A DNA stretch of 64,000 bases from Actinomucor elegans (taxonomy: Eukaryota > Mucoromycota > Mucoromycetes > Mucorales > Mucoraceae). Within the stretch, counting starts at the first letter, position 1. Each line of letters begins with the position of its first letter. The notes below the pieces were generated by a model. It did no database searches, was not told the origin of the DNA, and saw only the letters and a program-made list of their open reading frames with translations. The DNA lies in NCBI GenBank assembly GCA_026027325.1, contig JAMSLZ010000017.1, positions 496,001 to 560,000 of the forward strand. The letters run 5' to 3'. The translations under genes and the position numbers were made by a program. Of the stretch, positions 33,649 to 46,172 are shown one piece after another.

Positions 33649-36610
33649 ATGTCTAGTGACGAAGCCACTGTGAAAAGACAAAGAGTTAGTCGTGCTTGGT
33701 AACTAGATGCAACCAAATTCCAAGATCGTTCAACTTAAAAAAAAACCCACTTATATAGCGACCTTTGCAGAAAGAAAAAGATCAAGTGCGATGGTGCTTC
33801 TCCAATGTGTGGCAATTGTAAAGCTTTTAATTTCGATTGTTCATACAAAGATACTACAAAAAAAGTGAGTCACCCCTGTTTTGACGGGAAATGACTCAAC
33901 ACATTAATAATTGATTATTTTTTTTTTTTTTCAGAGAGGACCACCCAAGGGTTACATCGAAGCTATCGAGAATCGATTACATAAGCTTGAAAGTTACCTA
34001 AAGAATATTGCGCAGCGCGAAAGTGATCCGCGGACCATGGAACTATTGAAGGAACTACAGGCACCTTTGGAGACACCTGAAGGAGAAAAGATCAAAGGAA
34101 GACCTCAACGTAGACAACGTCGCCGTCCTATAGTTCAGGAATCAAAGACACCTCCAGCCTTAGATTCTCCATTATCAACCCTATTGGATAGTCCCGACAT
34201 GAATCATCGTGAATTACCACCACACGAGGAGCCTGTGCGACGCAACACTACTTCAACAACTGTTGCTGGCTCTCCTGCTCATACGAATGATAGTACAGGC
34301 CAATTGACGATGGACGAAAATGGCCAAGTCAGATACTTGGGTAAATCATCTGGTTTCTATCTTTTATCAGACAGTCGAACGTATCAAAATGGTGCTTTTC
34401 ATTTCTCAGGTTATGCACACAAACTACAACAGCAGCAGCAACAGCAACAGCAACAACTAGTACAGCAGCATCCAAAAAACAACAGATCAAACAGCCGACA
34501 CACTGTCAATCCCTTGGAACTACCGCCAAAAGACTTGTCCGAACACTTGATCCAACTTTATTTGACTCATTTTTATCCTGTGTTGCCCTTGTTTTACAAG
34601 AAACGTTTGGCATGTCCACTTTCTCCATTAGAGCCTATCTCACCCCTACTGTTAAATGCGATCTATGCTATGGCTTCAAGGGTAAGTTCGGATGAACGTG
34701 TCCGATCTGACCCTACTTCACCTGACACAGCTGGTGACATATTCTATGAGCGAGCACGCTGTTTGCTGGACGATTATTACGACACACCAAAGATTTCAAC
34801 TGTACAAGCTTTGCTACTGATGGCCAGTCATCAAATGGGTGCTATGAAGGCTGCTCGTGCTTGGCTCTATAGTGGCATGGCTTTTCGTATGGCTCAAGAT
34901 TTAGGGCTTAATCGCAATTGTGACCATTGGAACATTTCACCAGAAGAACGTGAACGTCGCAAACGTGTCTTTTGGTGCTGCTTTATTGTGGATCGCATTA
35001 CGTCTGCTATCTATGGTCGATCCTCTAACTTTGAAGAACGCGACTGTGATGTTCCTTTTCCTACTGTAGAAGATGACGAACCTATTCCTGTCGCCTCTGA
35101 TTCCTCTAATAGTGATCGGCCACCTGCTGGCATTTTAGAAGTATTTATTCAAAGTATCAAGATTGCTGGTATTCTAGGCCATGTCCTCAAAAACATTTAC
35201 TATGTCAAAGCCAAACTCCATACAGATTCCCAGCATATTGACCATATTCTTACCACGTTGCATCAACAATTGATAGAGTGGCATCGTAATCTACCTGCAT
35301 CCCTGCAATACAAGCTCCCCAATACACAAATAGGTGAAAAAGGACCCGATCCTCCTTCTGCCATTTGCCAGTTACATCTCATGTACTACACCACTGTTAT
35401 TTTGCTGCATCGATCGTTTATTCCAGGCCCAACACAGACCCAGCTGCCCACTTCGCTGCCTTCCTACAAGCTATGTGAATCTGCTGCCACATCTGTACTT
35501 GATATTGTGAATATTATGCTGGGCGAAAACCATTTACGCTATGTCTATAATTTTTCCGTCTTTTTTGTCTTTACTGCTGGTATCATATTCATCAAACTAG
35601 CCTCATCTAAGGAAGCCAACAAAGCTTTCGATGCCAAAATCAACTGTAACCGTATTATGCGTGCTCTTGATGACCTTGAACTGACTTGGATGAATGCCGC
35701 TCGAGGTTGTAACATTCTCGGCGAACTGGCTGGTTTACGTGATATCAAGCTTGAATGTGATAAATATGTACCCAAGAAGGACGCTGAATCGACACCACCG
35801 CCTTGTATTGCTGTTCCCAATTCACCTGAAGCGATAGATGAACCAGATGATATAGAAACCAATTTTGAAAACTGGAATGCCACCAAAAACACCACCACCA
35901 CCACCACCACCACCACCACCACTACCACCACACAACATCATCAACGCTCAGCATCAGTAGATACTTTTACAAGTAACTTTCCACCTTCTGTCTTCACAGC
36001 ACCTTCTCAAATACCCATTTCTTCTGTTCGACATCATCAAAGCCGTTCAGCTTCAATCGACCAATTGCAACTGCAAGAACAACGTGATCAAGCCGCCTCC
36101 TATTTTGAGCCACAACCTAACATTAAGCCCACAATGGATCCGTTTGAGGCACCCGGTATTATTCATACCAATTCAGCATCCACAACAGAAGAATTCGATC
36201 CTCTGGGCACTGCATTCTGGGGCATGCCAACATCTTTAGATACAGATGAATGGAATGCTTATTTTGGCACGCAACAAAATCAAAACCATCAGCAGCAAAG
36301 CGAGCAAGCACCTCAGCAATCTCATCAGCTTACCAACTTGTTGTTATCTACAAATCAATCATTACAGCAAGCCTCTAGCTTTATTTTTGGTCGTTCACAG
36401 CAATTGGATCTACCAAGTTCGCCTTCTCAAAGTGCTCTCTTTGGGTTTTTAGATGATAGCAATGAACAACAGCAAACGTACGTATCTTCTCCTAGTTCAA
36501 TGATGACAGAACAACAGCAGCAGCAACAGCAACAACAGCAGCAGCAGCAGCAACAGCAGCAACAGCAAATGACAAGTACTCCTTCTGCTACTGATGTGCT
36601 TTATTGGTAA
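33649..36610 (+). CDS. Zn2Cys6 binuclear cluster transcription factor with Fungal_trans domain
   Basis: Three exons (33649-33698, 33759-33864, 33935-36610) encode 943 residues. The zinc cluster near residues 17-44 (CDLCRKKKIKCDGASPMC and GNCKAFNFDC) has the spacing C-2-C-6-C-6-C-2-C-6-C. The link KKRGPPKGYIEAIENRLHKL leads into a short coiled coil for dimer formation. The middle homology region (HLIQLYLTHFYPVLPLFYK, then LLLMASHQMGAMKAARAWLY and ERERRKRVFWCCFIVDRITS) is the Fungal_trans domain. Poly-Gln tracts at about 34427-34460 and 36508-36567 and a poly-Thr tract at 35891-35931 lie in likely disordered activation regions. The RGPPKGYIEA link resembles XlnR/Asg1-type regulators; the targets are unknown. 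Confidence 0.93.
35888..35931 (+). repeat. Trinucleotide (ACC)n tract coding poly-Thr
   Basis: About 14 ACC/ACT codons in a row inside the Zn2Cys6 gene; the antisense frame reads poly-Val and is a shadow. Confidence 0.8.
36508..36568 (+). repeat. CAG/CAA tract coding poly-Gln
   Basis: About 20 consecutive Gln codons of mixed CAG and CAA near the 3' end of the Zn2Cys6 gene. Confidence 0.8.
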
Positions 36611-38412
36611 GAAGTATAGAACTTGTATAGAAAACCCTTCCCTCCCTTTATGTAGTATTGTATGAACTTGTATGTATAGATTGTTTGTAAATAAATTATA
36701 TGATTATGTATTGCTCTTAAGAAGATGAAGGGTCATCTGTACCCATGTATTTTATATGGCAAGTTTGTTTTGTTCATTCAGACTATCCAATTTAATACAT
36801 AGCATATATACATTATTTTTTAAAAAAAGAAGTCTTTTGAGCATAACAGGTATAACTAAAAACATCAGTATGTATGTGGTTTATAGAAGCCATTTCGGAA
36901 CACAAATAAAATTTCTTGGTATCTTATAAAATTAGCTTTTTGAATAATACAAATGTTTAGGTGTACATAGAGTTTTTTGACAATTTGTACATATAGAGCT
37001 TACTGATGCATCGAATTATATGGTATTTTCTTGAATCCATATATTCATTTCGATAGAAGAAGAAAAAATGTTATATTTTTCAATCCATTAGATTTGAATA
37101 TAAATTAGATAAATTGAAATGGGCTTTTTTTAAAGAATAGAATAAGATTTGTATTATGTCCTTTATTTTTTAGATGAGAAGTATTCATGGTAAAAGAAGT
37201 TAGATGATTTTTATATCCGTTGGAGTCGATCAGAGGTTTTTTCAGCATTGTATCTTATGCACTCATACAGTAGTTAGCATATAGTTACTGGTTATCCTAT
37301 ATATCTGTTTAAGCGGTAATAATGACCTTAGATTTCAAGTATGGAATCTATGTGAATAACTTTATCATGTAGGGTATTTGACAAGTGTACAACAAGTGTG
37401 ACTGCTTTATATATACTTTAATAAGGTATAAATCATACGTAGCTATTCAGAGTGGTTTATATTCGATAATAATATTGGAGCATAACTAGGGAAATATGAC
37501 ATCTGTCCATTACTGGATATGCTTAAAACGAATATCTATATATACTCTTACAGATACAGTAGTTAATCTACGTGTAAACTACGAAAGTTTAAGATGAAAG
37601 GGTATACCTTCAAATTTTTTCCTAACATCTGGCTGGTTTTCATATCTCTACAGTTCTCAAGTGATTCCGGTTTAATGTCCCATCGGATGATCACATGTTC
37701 ACAATCAAACATAGTGATTAGTAGTAATAATCAGCATTCTACTTGACTTAATTCAAATATTCAGTTTATCCCCTGATCGAATAACCACATCAACTTAATA
37801 TTTTATGCTCAGAATGAACCTTTTTTTTTTTTTTCTCTATTGAAACGTTTTATTACTATATATCTTTATGTAACTACTAAAATACAGCGCTTGTGTTGTA
37901 TTGTTAATAATTAACAGCCAACTACACTGAAGAATTTCTAATTCATACTATTAATTCATTTCCTTATTAACTCATATACGTATGTTGAATATCGTGGAAT
38001 GTATTCATAACATTGAATAGCTTACATTTTAGCCGCTCCTATCATGGAACACAGTCATAATTCTCATTAATCCAAACTTTGAAAGTGAGTCCGACGAATT
38101 TTTGCATCACTCGAAGCACAGTGAGACTAGGTGCATCACTTTGTTTAAAAAATGCACTAAGTAATATGTCTAAATTTTTGATTATTCAACAAAAATCAGT
38201 TCAGAATAACAAGTGAGATGTTAGGCTGCCACTACTAGCGTAATAATGTTAAATGACCGATATCCAATAGAAGTTCTTGTATGTTGTGACTTCATTTTTC
38301 CCGCTATTTATCTTACTCGAGAACTGCACACTTCGTTCCTTCTCTTACTCTTCTTTTATTTTACGTATCTCTACTATTTAGACTGGTAATAGATTAACAA
38401 CAACGTTACATT
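36611..38412. other. 1.8-kb AT-rich intergenic stretch, no gene seen
   Basis: Several short relics recall the dispersed repeat (for example CAGATACAGTAGTTAATCTA at 37551) but none is complete. No coding frame is supported. Confidence 0.45.
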
Positions 38413-40416
38413 ATGGCAGAAACAACAGATGTAGTTCCAGAAACACCTACACCTACTATTGAACAAATTGCATTACAAATCAAATCTTTAGAACAGAGAA
38501 CCACTTCGGTCACCATATCTCGTAGTGCGTCTGTCTTGGACTTGAAACAAGAAATCAAGTTGGCTTTTGATGTCGATTCTGATAGACAACGACTAATTTT
38601 TCAAGGACGAGTTTTGAAAGATGATAAACAATTAACAGATTATGGTTAGTTAATTTCAAGCTCGAAGAGAAATGAATTCTAAATGGTTTTATTATTAGCT
38701 AATTTGGATAATGGCAAAGTCATTCATCTTGTTATTCGACCTATCGATGCTCCACATAACCCTTTAAATGGTATATATATATAAATATATAATATATATA
38801 GATAGATAGGTAGATAATGCACTGTAAGCTTTCAGTACTCAATGTCTTGTTTTTCCCATAGATGATCCTAATCCAGGAACCCGTCACACATTCAACAGAG
38901 GAGGAAGCAGTGGTCCTAGATCACGTATCTTTCCTTCTATATCGAGCAGATTGCCAATGATGGAAGGGTATGCTTTTATCACGTTAGATTCAAACATAAG
39001 CGATATTGGTGATAGTCAGTCTGTAAGCATTACCAAAAAAAAAAAGAGCCTTTATATTGCGTAATATTGACTTTTATATAGTTATTATCCTCTGTATTAA
39101 ATGGTTTTGCAATGAATAGCCATAGCAGAAACAGTAGTGGTGGAAGACAATCTTCTTCAGATGCATCAAATAATAACAACAATAGTAATGTAAGTCTTTT
39201 TGTTTTTTAAAAAAAAAGAAAAAGAAAACACAATGACAGTTGACACATAATTATGTAGAATACAAGAAACACTCCAAGAAACCCTTTTGCTTTTTCGTTT
39301 GGTAGAGGTGCCCACTCTGAGTTTGCATCACCTCTTGCTGCTGCCGCTGCTGCTGCTACCGCTACTGCGACAAATAATGACAATAGAGGGGCTGCAGGTT
39401 TACCATTTCCAGTAAGTGCTTACATTGAGTTAATCTCAAGTCTATACTAATTATGTACTATAGCCAAGCGTTGAAGTGAGATTAGCTAGAACATTGGGAT
39501 CAATGAGAAATGTTAGAGCCATGTTGGATGATCCTACTTCAAATGATGGTAATACTCTATCTTTTTTCTTCTTTGATATCTCAAAGAGGTGCGAGAAAAG
39601 AGATAAAAAAAAAAGATATATTCATATAAAATATGCATTTTAGAATACTAAATCAATTTATATATATTTATAATAGATACGCGTCAGTCATCCACTATGC
39701 CCAATTCTACACCAGAGCAATTACAAGATATACGTAACAGGTTGCGAAATAGTGGAACAAACCAATCAGCACAGATCGGAATGGTATTAAACGAATTGGT
39801 GGACTTGATGACAGAAGCAGCGCCCCGAATGAGACAAGTAGCAGAGAGTTTGAGTCAAGAGAATCGAACACCAGAAGAAGAGGTATGGCCCATTCATCAG
39901 CTAGTAAAAAACAGTACAGTTACTTAAGCCGTATATCTTTAGCGAAATACTAATAGAAGAGTCTTGAACATGTCTCGTATTGTACAAGGCATGAGTTTAA
40001 TTAACCATTTCTTGGGTTCTGTATTAGCAAGTGCAGATATTGATAACACAACCACAACATCAACTAATAATAGACGCCATCATACCCCAAATCCACCATC
40101 CTCATCACCAAGAAGACCTTCTCTAGTGAGACTACCTTCTTCATTGATTTATCAACGTGGTAATACCGAAGCCATTCGTACTGCAACACCATTACCTGTG
40201 AGAGCAACAAACAATAATAACAATAGTACAGTATCTTCTGGAAGATCGCAACTATCTACCCATACCACTACAACAGCTGAAGAAGCTTCTTCATCAAAAC
40301 GAAAGTTGGATGAAGCTACTAGTTCTAAAGAAAACGAAGAGCAAGATGCGAACAAAAAGCAAAAAAATGAAAAGGAAAAGACAAAACAGATTAATCCCTT
40401 TTTTTTTTTTTTTTAG
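38413..40416 (+). CDS. BAG6/Scythe-like protein with N-terminal ubiquitin-like domain
   Basis: Eight exons (38413-38644, 38699-38770, 38862-39022, 39082-39189, 39259-39411, 39464-39548, 39677-39882, 39943-40416) close into 496 residues. Residues about 18-92 form a ubiquitin-like fold (SLEQRTTSVTISRSASVLDL, RQRLIFQGRVLKDDKQLTDY, GKVIHLVIRP). Low-complexity Asn/Ser/Ala-rich regions follow, with a conserved block between them (GMVLNELVDLMTEAAPRMRQ and IVQGMSLINHFLGSVLASAD). The C terminus is basic (KRKLDEATSSKE and KKQKNEKEKTKQ), like a nuclear localisation signal. Order and composition recall metazoan and plant BAG6, which holds misfolded membrane and secretory proteins for degradation. The last codons read poly-Phe from a T14 run and may be affected by homopolymer error. 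Exon 8 is set by frame closure. Confidence 0.75.
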
Positions 40417-40484
40417 AAGTAACAATGTAGTATACACCCTTTATGAGATGAAAAGCTCATATTAATGTGAATAAACCTAGTGTT

Positions 40485-42298
40485 TTAACTTTTATAATCA
40501 TCATATCTTCTACTGCTGCTTCTATTGTCATCATATCTTCTGTTACTTCTATCATCATCATATTTTCTACGACTGTTATCTCTACCATCATCACCGCGTC
40601 TTCTTTTTCTACTATCATCTTGTCTAAAGGCTGGACTCACTTTACTCTTGATACTACGTTTTCGATCAAACTCTTCCTGCTTTGCTTTAGCTTCTCGGTC
40701 GCGTGGATCAATAACTACATAGTCATCTACTGTTTCTTTTCTCTGCATCAAATCTTTGCCTTTCAAGTCTTTGTCGAATACTAATTGATGGGAAATCCAA
40801 CCTTCGTCTGTTTGTTCTTCCTCTTCTAAACTAAGATCAAAGCACGATTCGCAGCCTGGAATATCATGCAGCTGACAGCGCTTTTTTTCTTTCGAAGGAA
40901 GAGGTCCAACAGCACCTGCAGTACTCAATTTCTTCTGAAAGGCCATGAGTTTATTGAGAACGTCCGTATCATCGACAGTAGAGCTTTTCTTGTTGGATTT
41001 CTTCTTTTTGGTGGCAGATGACATATATTTTTCGCGTTCGAGAGCTACAAGCGATTTCTTTTTCTCTCGCGGTGCCGATGTAGGAGGAGGAGATTGTGTG
41101 GGTTTGGAGATATTGCGTATATCTTGCTTTAGTTGATCAATGGCAGTAGTAGTGGAAGGGGGCTCTACCTGCTGTTGTTGTTGTTCTTTCTGCTTCTTTT
41201 GCTGTTGTTCTTGCTCTCGCTCCTTCTCTTGCTCCAGCTCCAGCTCCTTCTCGTGCTGTTTGCGTTTTAAATCAGATTCGCGTACTTTTTCTTTTAGCTT
41301 TTCTAACATGGTAGCAGGTGGATTTACTTTCGTATCAACCTTGTTAGTCAATTCTTCTACCAATTCTGTGGGTGTAGGTACAGCATCGTCGATAAAATCA
41401 TACGCACTCTTCATTTTCGTTTTCTTAATCGTAGGTTCTTCTTCTTCCTCTTGTTCCCCAAATGACAACAAATTCAATTGTCTTTTTTTTTAAAAAAAAA
41501 GAAAACCTTTAAGGTGAGAATCGCTTCTATTATATTTATAATATGATACCTACTTTTTCTGAGGTTTCTTGTTCTTTTTCTTCAAGGCTGCTTCAGCTTC
41601 TGCTAACTTTTGCCTCTCCAGCTTTTCTGCTAGCTTCTTCTCACGTGCCGAAATACGTGGAATAATATCATCAAATGGGTTCAATACAACCTCAGCCGTC
41701 TTAATACGTGGTGGATATAAAGGTCTTTCATTCTCGTCTACTTCCAGCTCGGTCATTTTCATCACATTAAATAACGTATCACCAGCAACACGCCCAAACA
41801 TGGTATGCTTTTTTGTTAATTCATCAGCGCGATCAAGAGTAATGAAAAATTGAGAACCATTATCGTCTTGGCCTGTATTAGCCAAACCAACTAACCCACG
41901 ACGATTGAATCGTAGGCGTGAATGGAATTCATCTGGAAAACCATCTTCGTAAATTGATTCACCACCTAAAAAGAAAAAAAAGTATCCGTTTAGAACGATA
42001 TATGTATTGATTGAGTCTACATACCTTGTCCTGTGCCTGTCGGATCACCACCTTGTACAAGAAAATCGGGCACAATGCGATGAAAAATGGTATTATCGTA
42101 ATAGCCTTCAAGACAAAGTTGGATAAAGTTGCGAGTAGCACGGGGCGCTTCTTTACCCCACAATTCGATTTCTATATCGCCTGATGTGGTATGAAGAATG
42201 ACTTTTGCACTATGTAATTTTATGAGTTTGGGTTTGGATATATAATATACGCACTCGACTTACTTTGTGTGTGGCTCAAGAGCATAAATGTTTGACAT
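40485..42298 (-). CDS. CWC27: Spliceosome-associated cyclophilin CWC27
   Basis: Four exons on the minus strand (42264-42298, 42025-42209, 41554-41965, 40485-41481) encode 542 residues. The first 170 or so form a cyclophilin domain (FHRIVPDFLVQGGDPTGTGQ, NGSQFFITL, HTMFGRVAGD), where the site of the cyclosporin-contacting Trp reads KKHTMFG without Trp, as in other CWC27 proteins with weak or no isomerase activity. A long charged coiled-coil part follows with NLLSFGEQEEEEE, a Gln-rich stretch, HDIPGCESCFD and an Arg/Asp-rich tail (RRYDD repeats), typical of the CWC27 C terminus. In humans CWC27 joins activated (B-act) spliceosomes with CWC22. It is convergent with the BAG6-like gene, 68 bases between the stops. 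Confidence 0.95.
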
Positions 42299-42981
42299 TG
42301 TGTTAGAGAAAAGTAGTATTTGAAAAAGTGCAGGTTTATTTGGTGCTTGGACAGAAAGCGGTCACACCATTTCGCTATGTTCTGGGTTTTTATTGGATGT
42401 AAAGCTTTATCAATCATGTCAGAGTGTCGAATTTGAACATTTAGACGTTGGCTTTAACTAAGTATATGATGACATGACAACACGGACATATAAACCATAG
42501 TTTAACAAGGTTTATACAGAATTAAATTGCACATCGAATAATGTAAAAGTTAGTTTTTTTTTTTCTATAGCTGACAACGAACTTACGATCTTGTTTTTGA
42601 AATGCATATGTCAGTCGCATCTATTCTAGGTGGAAAAAAAAATACAATAGCTATCATATTTTCTCCACTACTATCGAATATGCCGACTTATACTAAGGTA
42701 CATGTTATAAATCATATATATTTCAAAACCTTTGGTATATGTCCAATGACGACCTATTATGTCATCCACATTATATGCTATATACTTGCTTCTTCGATCC
42801 CATCAAATCACATGTTGGATCTAATTTTCTTAAATGGTTCACAGTTCACAAGTTTCGAAGAAGGATTTGAACCCAATTTAATTAATTCTCTTAATGCAAT
42901 ATATAGATATACTGGTTTTATATAATGAATATTGAAGTGCACTTATTCAAAGCTGATTCTAAAAGTATTCTAGTTTACTGA
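42299..42981. other. Intergenic stretch, no supported gene
   Basis: Upstream of CWC27 and downstream of the Ent3-like gene. The frame at 42602-42925 (107 codons) shows no recognisable protein. Confidence 0.4.
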
Positions 42982-44816
42982 CTAAAACAATAGATCATCA
43001 AAAGCAGAAGTTTGTTTCTTCTGCTGCTGTTGTTGCTGTTGTTGGTTATTTGGCGATGGGTTAGCAGATGCCCAATTATTCCAACCAGCATTGGCACTTG
43101 AATTTTTCAGAGAGTTCATGGAAGGACCTTGAGCGGGTTTGGTAGGCGTTGCTTTAGTCCCTAATGAATCGAGGCTGATTAAATTGGAAGCACCTGACCA
43201 AATACCGCCAATAGTAGGTTTGTTTTCAGTTTCAGCAGGTTGAGCTGATGAAGGATTTGACAAAGGTTGTATGGCAGGCGATTGTTGATGAGGGATGGAA
43301 GAGGACGAGGTATTGCTGTTAGCCGTTAATATGTCAAAAGAAATTCCTTGAGAGAGCATCAGGCTTTGCGCCTGTGGTTGTTGCGATTGCTGAGGAGCAA
43401 CAGGTGATGAGGTAAAGGCATTATCTTCACCTAACAAATCAAATATATCGTTTGCTTTTTTAGGGGGAGCAGTAGTTGATGATGATGGTTGATGTTGTTG
43501 AACAGTAGGCGCGCTTTGAAAGTCATCGAAATCATCTAATCGGAACAAAAGTAAATATTTGGCTAGCCTTTAGAATAACAAACAGTTACCATTACCATCA
43601 CCAGCAGCAAAATCTCCCCAATCATCATCGTTGGCGGTGGTTGAGGATTTTCCTTTATTTGAGGATGGCTCATCTTCAAAATCAAACAAGTTTAGTTCTT
43701 TGGCTGTTTTAGCCTTTGTTGAAGATTGCTTTGCACTGGCAGGAGACGAGCTGTTTTTACTACTATTATGTTGTTGACTGGAAGGTGAGGAATCTTCGTC
43801 GTAGCGACCAGGTCTTTCGTCATCAAAGAAGTCGCTACTGTTATCGTAGCCACCACTGTTACCATAACCACCACCGTTACCATAGCCACTGTAGTTATCA
43901 CTAATAGCGCCAGAAGAATAATTCGAGTCGCTACCAAATCCTTCAAAACGTGATGACGAATATCCTCCACCGCCACCACCCGAGCCTCCAAAAGACATGC
44001 TACCGTCAGAACCTACACCTGTATACTTGTTACGGTTCTTTTTAGCTTTTTTACGTTCGGCTTTGATTGTATCGACATCGTTGAGTAACTCAGCCAATTC
44101 TTTTGCGCGATTGCGCACTATACAATGAAGTTAAGCGCTATGATTAAAGGATAAACTAAGGCTTTTTGTTTACCATTAATGCCTTGATCTTTTCCTTTTT
44201 CATCCACGTAATGAAAGTTTTTCATCATCTTGATCATAGAGATATGGGAACGAGCATCATCGACGACCCTTTCAGAGCCGTTCTTAACCAAATACTCTAA
44301 TAATACCAAAGACTAAAGGAGTAATAAGTACTTCAGGACTTCAGTTGTGTGTTAATGTTTGTGTACCTTGTAGATTTGTCTCCACTGTCTAGCTTCTTTT
44401 TCCGTAAAACGTTTATAGATTGTAGGCATAATTTCATTAAAATACTGGCTGTTTTAATAGATAAATTGATCATCTTGAGTCTACTGTTTATAAAGGTACA
44501 CTTACTAGTTGAAAGTTGCTTGTGCTATCTCTTGCATCACAGTGCTGGAAGCGCCCCAAGCTTCATTATTAGTGGCTTCATGAACTTTGGCTTCCATCTC
44601 TGTATAGTTGAGCACTACATTTTTACTAGAGAATAAAGAACACTAGCTTAGTGAACCATATATATGATGTGCTTGTTACAAATTACACTTTATTGATGAC
44701 ATCCTATAATAAAGCAAAATGAGTATTTATAGGTAAGCTAAAGTAAGCATAGTGTACTTTACTCTGACTTCCCACAGATCAGGAATAGCCAAATTCAAGT
44801 TAGAAAATGAATTCAT
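42982..44816 (-). CDS. ENT3: ENTH-domain clathrin adaptor, Ent3/epsinR type
   Basis: Seven exons on the minus strand (44763-44816, 44687-44703, 44506-44625, 44367-44448, 44174-44312, 43590-44117, 42982-43535; one is only 17 bases) encode 497 residues. The ENTH domain covers about 18-160 (VLNYTEMEAKVHEATNNEAW, LVLLEYLVKNGSERVVDDAR, FHYVDEKGKDQGIN). It ends in a basic KAERKKAKKNRNKY helix. The tail is Gly/Ser/Asn-rich and carries acidic aromatic motifs (DDDWGDF, DDFDDFQS) that fit gamma-ear binding by AP-1/GGA, and leucine motifs IFDLLGED and FDDLLF that fit clathrin binding. It should act at the trans-Golgi and endosomes in SNARE and cargo sorting, in the same traffic as Rab11. The MNSFSNLNLAIPDLWEVR start supports epsinR over epsin. 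Confidence 0.92.
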
Positions 44817-45624
44817 GATTTGTTATTAGTTGATGATGAAGATATTCTAAAGTGTTTATTTTCCATATTTTACTAGTGGCGGCATGATTATTTCAACAAC
44901 AGACAAACAGGATCAGACGTAGGAGAGCCCGAAAACGCAGTCCTGAACTGACGCGTGCCTACGACTGGTACTAGTAAAAGAACCCCCGTCCACTTCCGCC
45001 TGTTGAGCAGGAAATGATGTATTGACTATTCTTGCAAAAGGTTTCAAAAAAGATGCGACCTAGGAAAATCTAAACTCTTACTCGCAAACTTTTTTATTCA
45101 TGGAATCCAGGAAGCATAGGGCATAACAATCCATTCCTGTAGCCGTCAAAAAGAAATAGCTCCTAGCAATCGCGGTGCGAGTTTGTTGTCGTGCAGAAAT
45201 AGAGAGAACATATACGAATGTTGAAATGAAATTTAGTCAAGATTTCACCAAATATAACAGCTCATTTTATACACAGACTACTAATCAAACATAATTTTTG
45301 AATAATCAGTATATAGATACGGTAACTCTTATATAAGAATACGTACAATTTAATATCTGTCAATGACAGACATTACAGGGCAGCGCTAGCTTTCAATTTT
45401 TTTTTGCCAAATTCAATCTTTATTTACAACAGTTCTAATTAAACACACAGTATCTTTACATTTCTATTGCCTGGGCTAGATCATATGAAAAGGTATAGGG
45501 AACTAAAAAAAAAAAAAAAGGATGAAAAAATGGAGAGGGAAAAAAGATGGGGCCCAAATGTCAATCATACCATAGAAAAGCTATGGCCGTGAAAGTTCTA
45601 GGATACCTTGAAGCGATGAACAGT
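44817..45624. other. Intergenic stretch, boundary to the transposon-rich region
   Basis: Contains the promoter side of the Ent3-like gene and no supported coding frame. From about 45.6 kb rightward almost all sequence is mobile-element DNA. Confidence 0.45.
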
Positions 45625-45999
45625 CTACTTAGCCACCACTGAGGAAAAATCGAGATAATACTCGTTATAATGGAGCTTGAAGCCTCTAAGGATATTTAAA
45701 GTGTGATTGGGGTAAGCTGTTGCAATAATGGTCTTATGAACATCTAAGAGCTTCTCGTCATAGGCAGAGTCACGAAGAGTTACTGGATCAAGAGAATCAT
45801 AATCACAGTATGCTTGGACGTTGAACTTCATAAATCGAGAACGGAGCTCTACCTCATAGCCAATGTGCATGAGGAGACCAGCGAGAGAGAGGCTAAGGTA
45901 ATGGATATCTAAATTTTGACTAGTATACATATGCAATTTGCGGAGGTTAGACCGCATTTTATGAAAGGGCAATTGTCATTGAACAGGGGCGTAGATAGC

Positions 46000-46172
46000 T
46001 GTTATATCCGGTGCTAAAGACGAAGGATATAATTTAAAATACAAAAATAAAAGAATAGACAATAAATGGAATCAGCTATCCTGATAGTAAAAGTTATTCT
46101 AATGTTTATTCACAATTCAAAATCAAGTCTTCTTTATATACATCTCATCAGAGTTTAATAGTGTAGCATTCA
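46000..46172 (+). mobile_element. LTR family A, 5' part of a copy split by a LINE
   Basis: Starts TGTTATATCCGGTGCTAAAG and is collinear with the complete solo LTR at 57511-58014 up to GTGTAGCATTCA, where the LINE begins. The 5 bases before it (ATAGC, 45995-45999) match the 5 bases after the 3' part (ATAAC, 49469-49473) at four of five positions. Confidence 0.85.

Noticed and set aside
35545..35931. Minus-strand frame beginning with poly-Val
   Set aside because: Antisense of the (ACC)n poly-Thr tract in the Zn2Cys6 gene.
38969..39001. 33-base intron inside exon 3 of the BAG6-like gene
   Set aside because: Frame-compatible, but shorter than any credible intron here; the exon reads through without a stop.
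42835..42890. GGGTTCAAATCC on the minus strand, a B-box-like sequence suggesting a tRNA
   Set aside because: No T-stem pairing, no A-box or D-arm upstream and no acceptor stem; a chance match. I found no true tRNA gene in the window by eye.
42602..42925. Frame of 107 codons between CWC27 and the Ent3-like gene
   Set aside because: AT-driven, Ile/Tyr-rich, no splice context, no known similarity.
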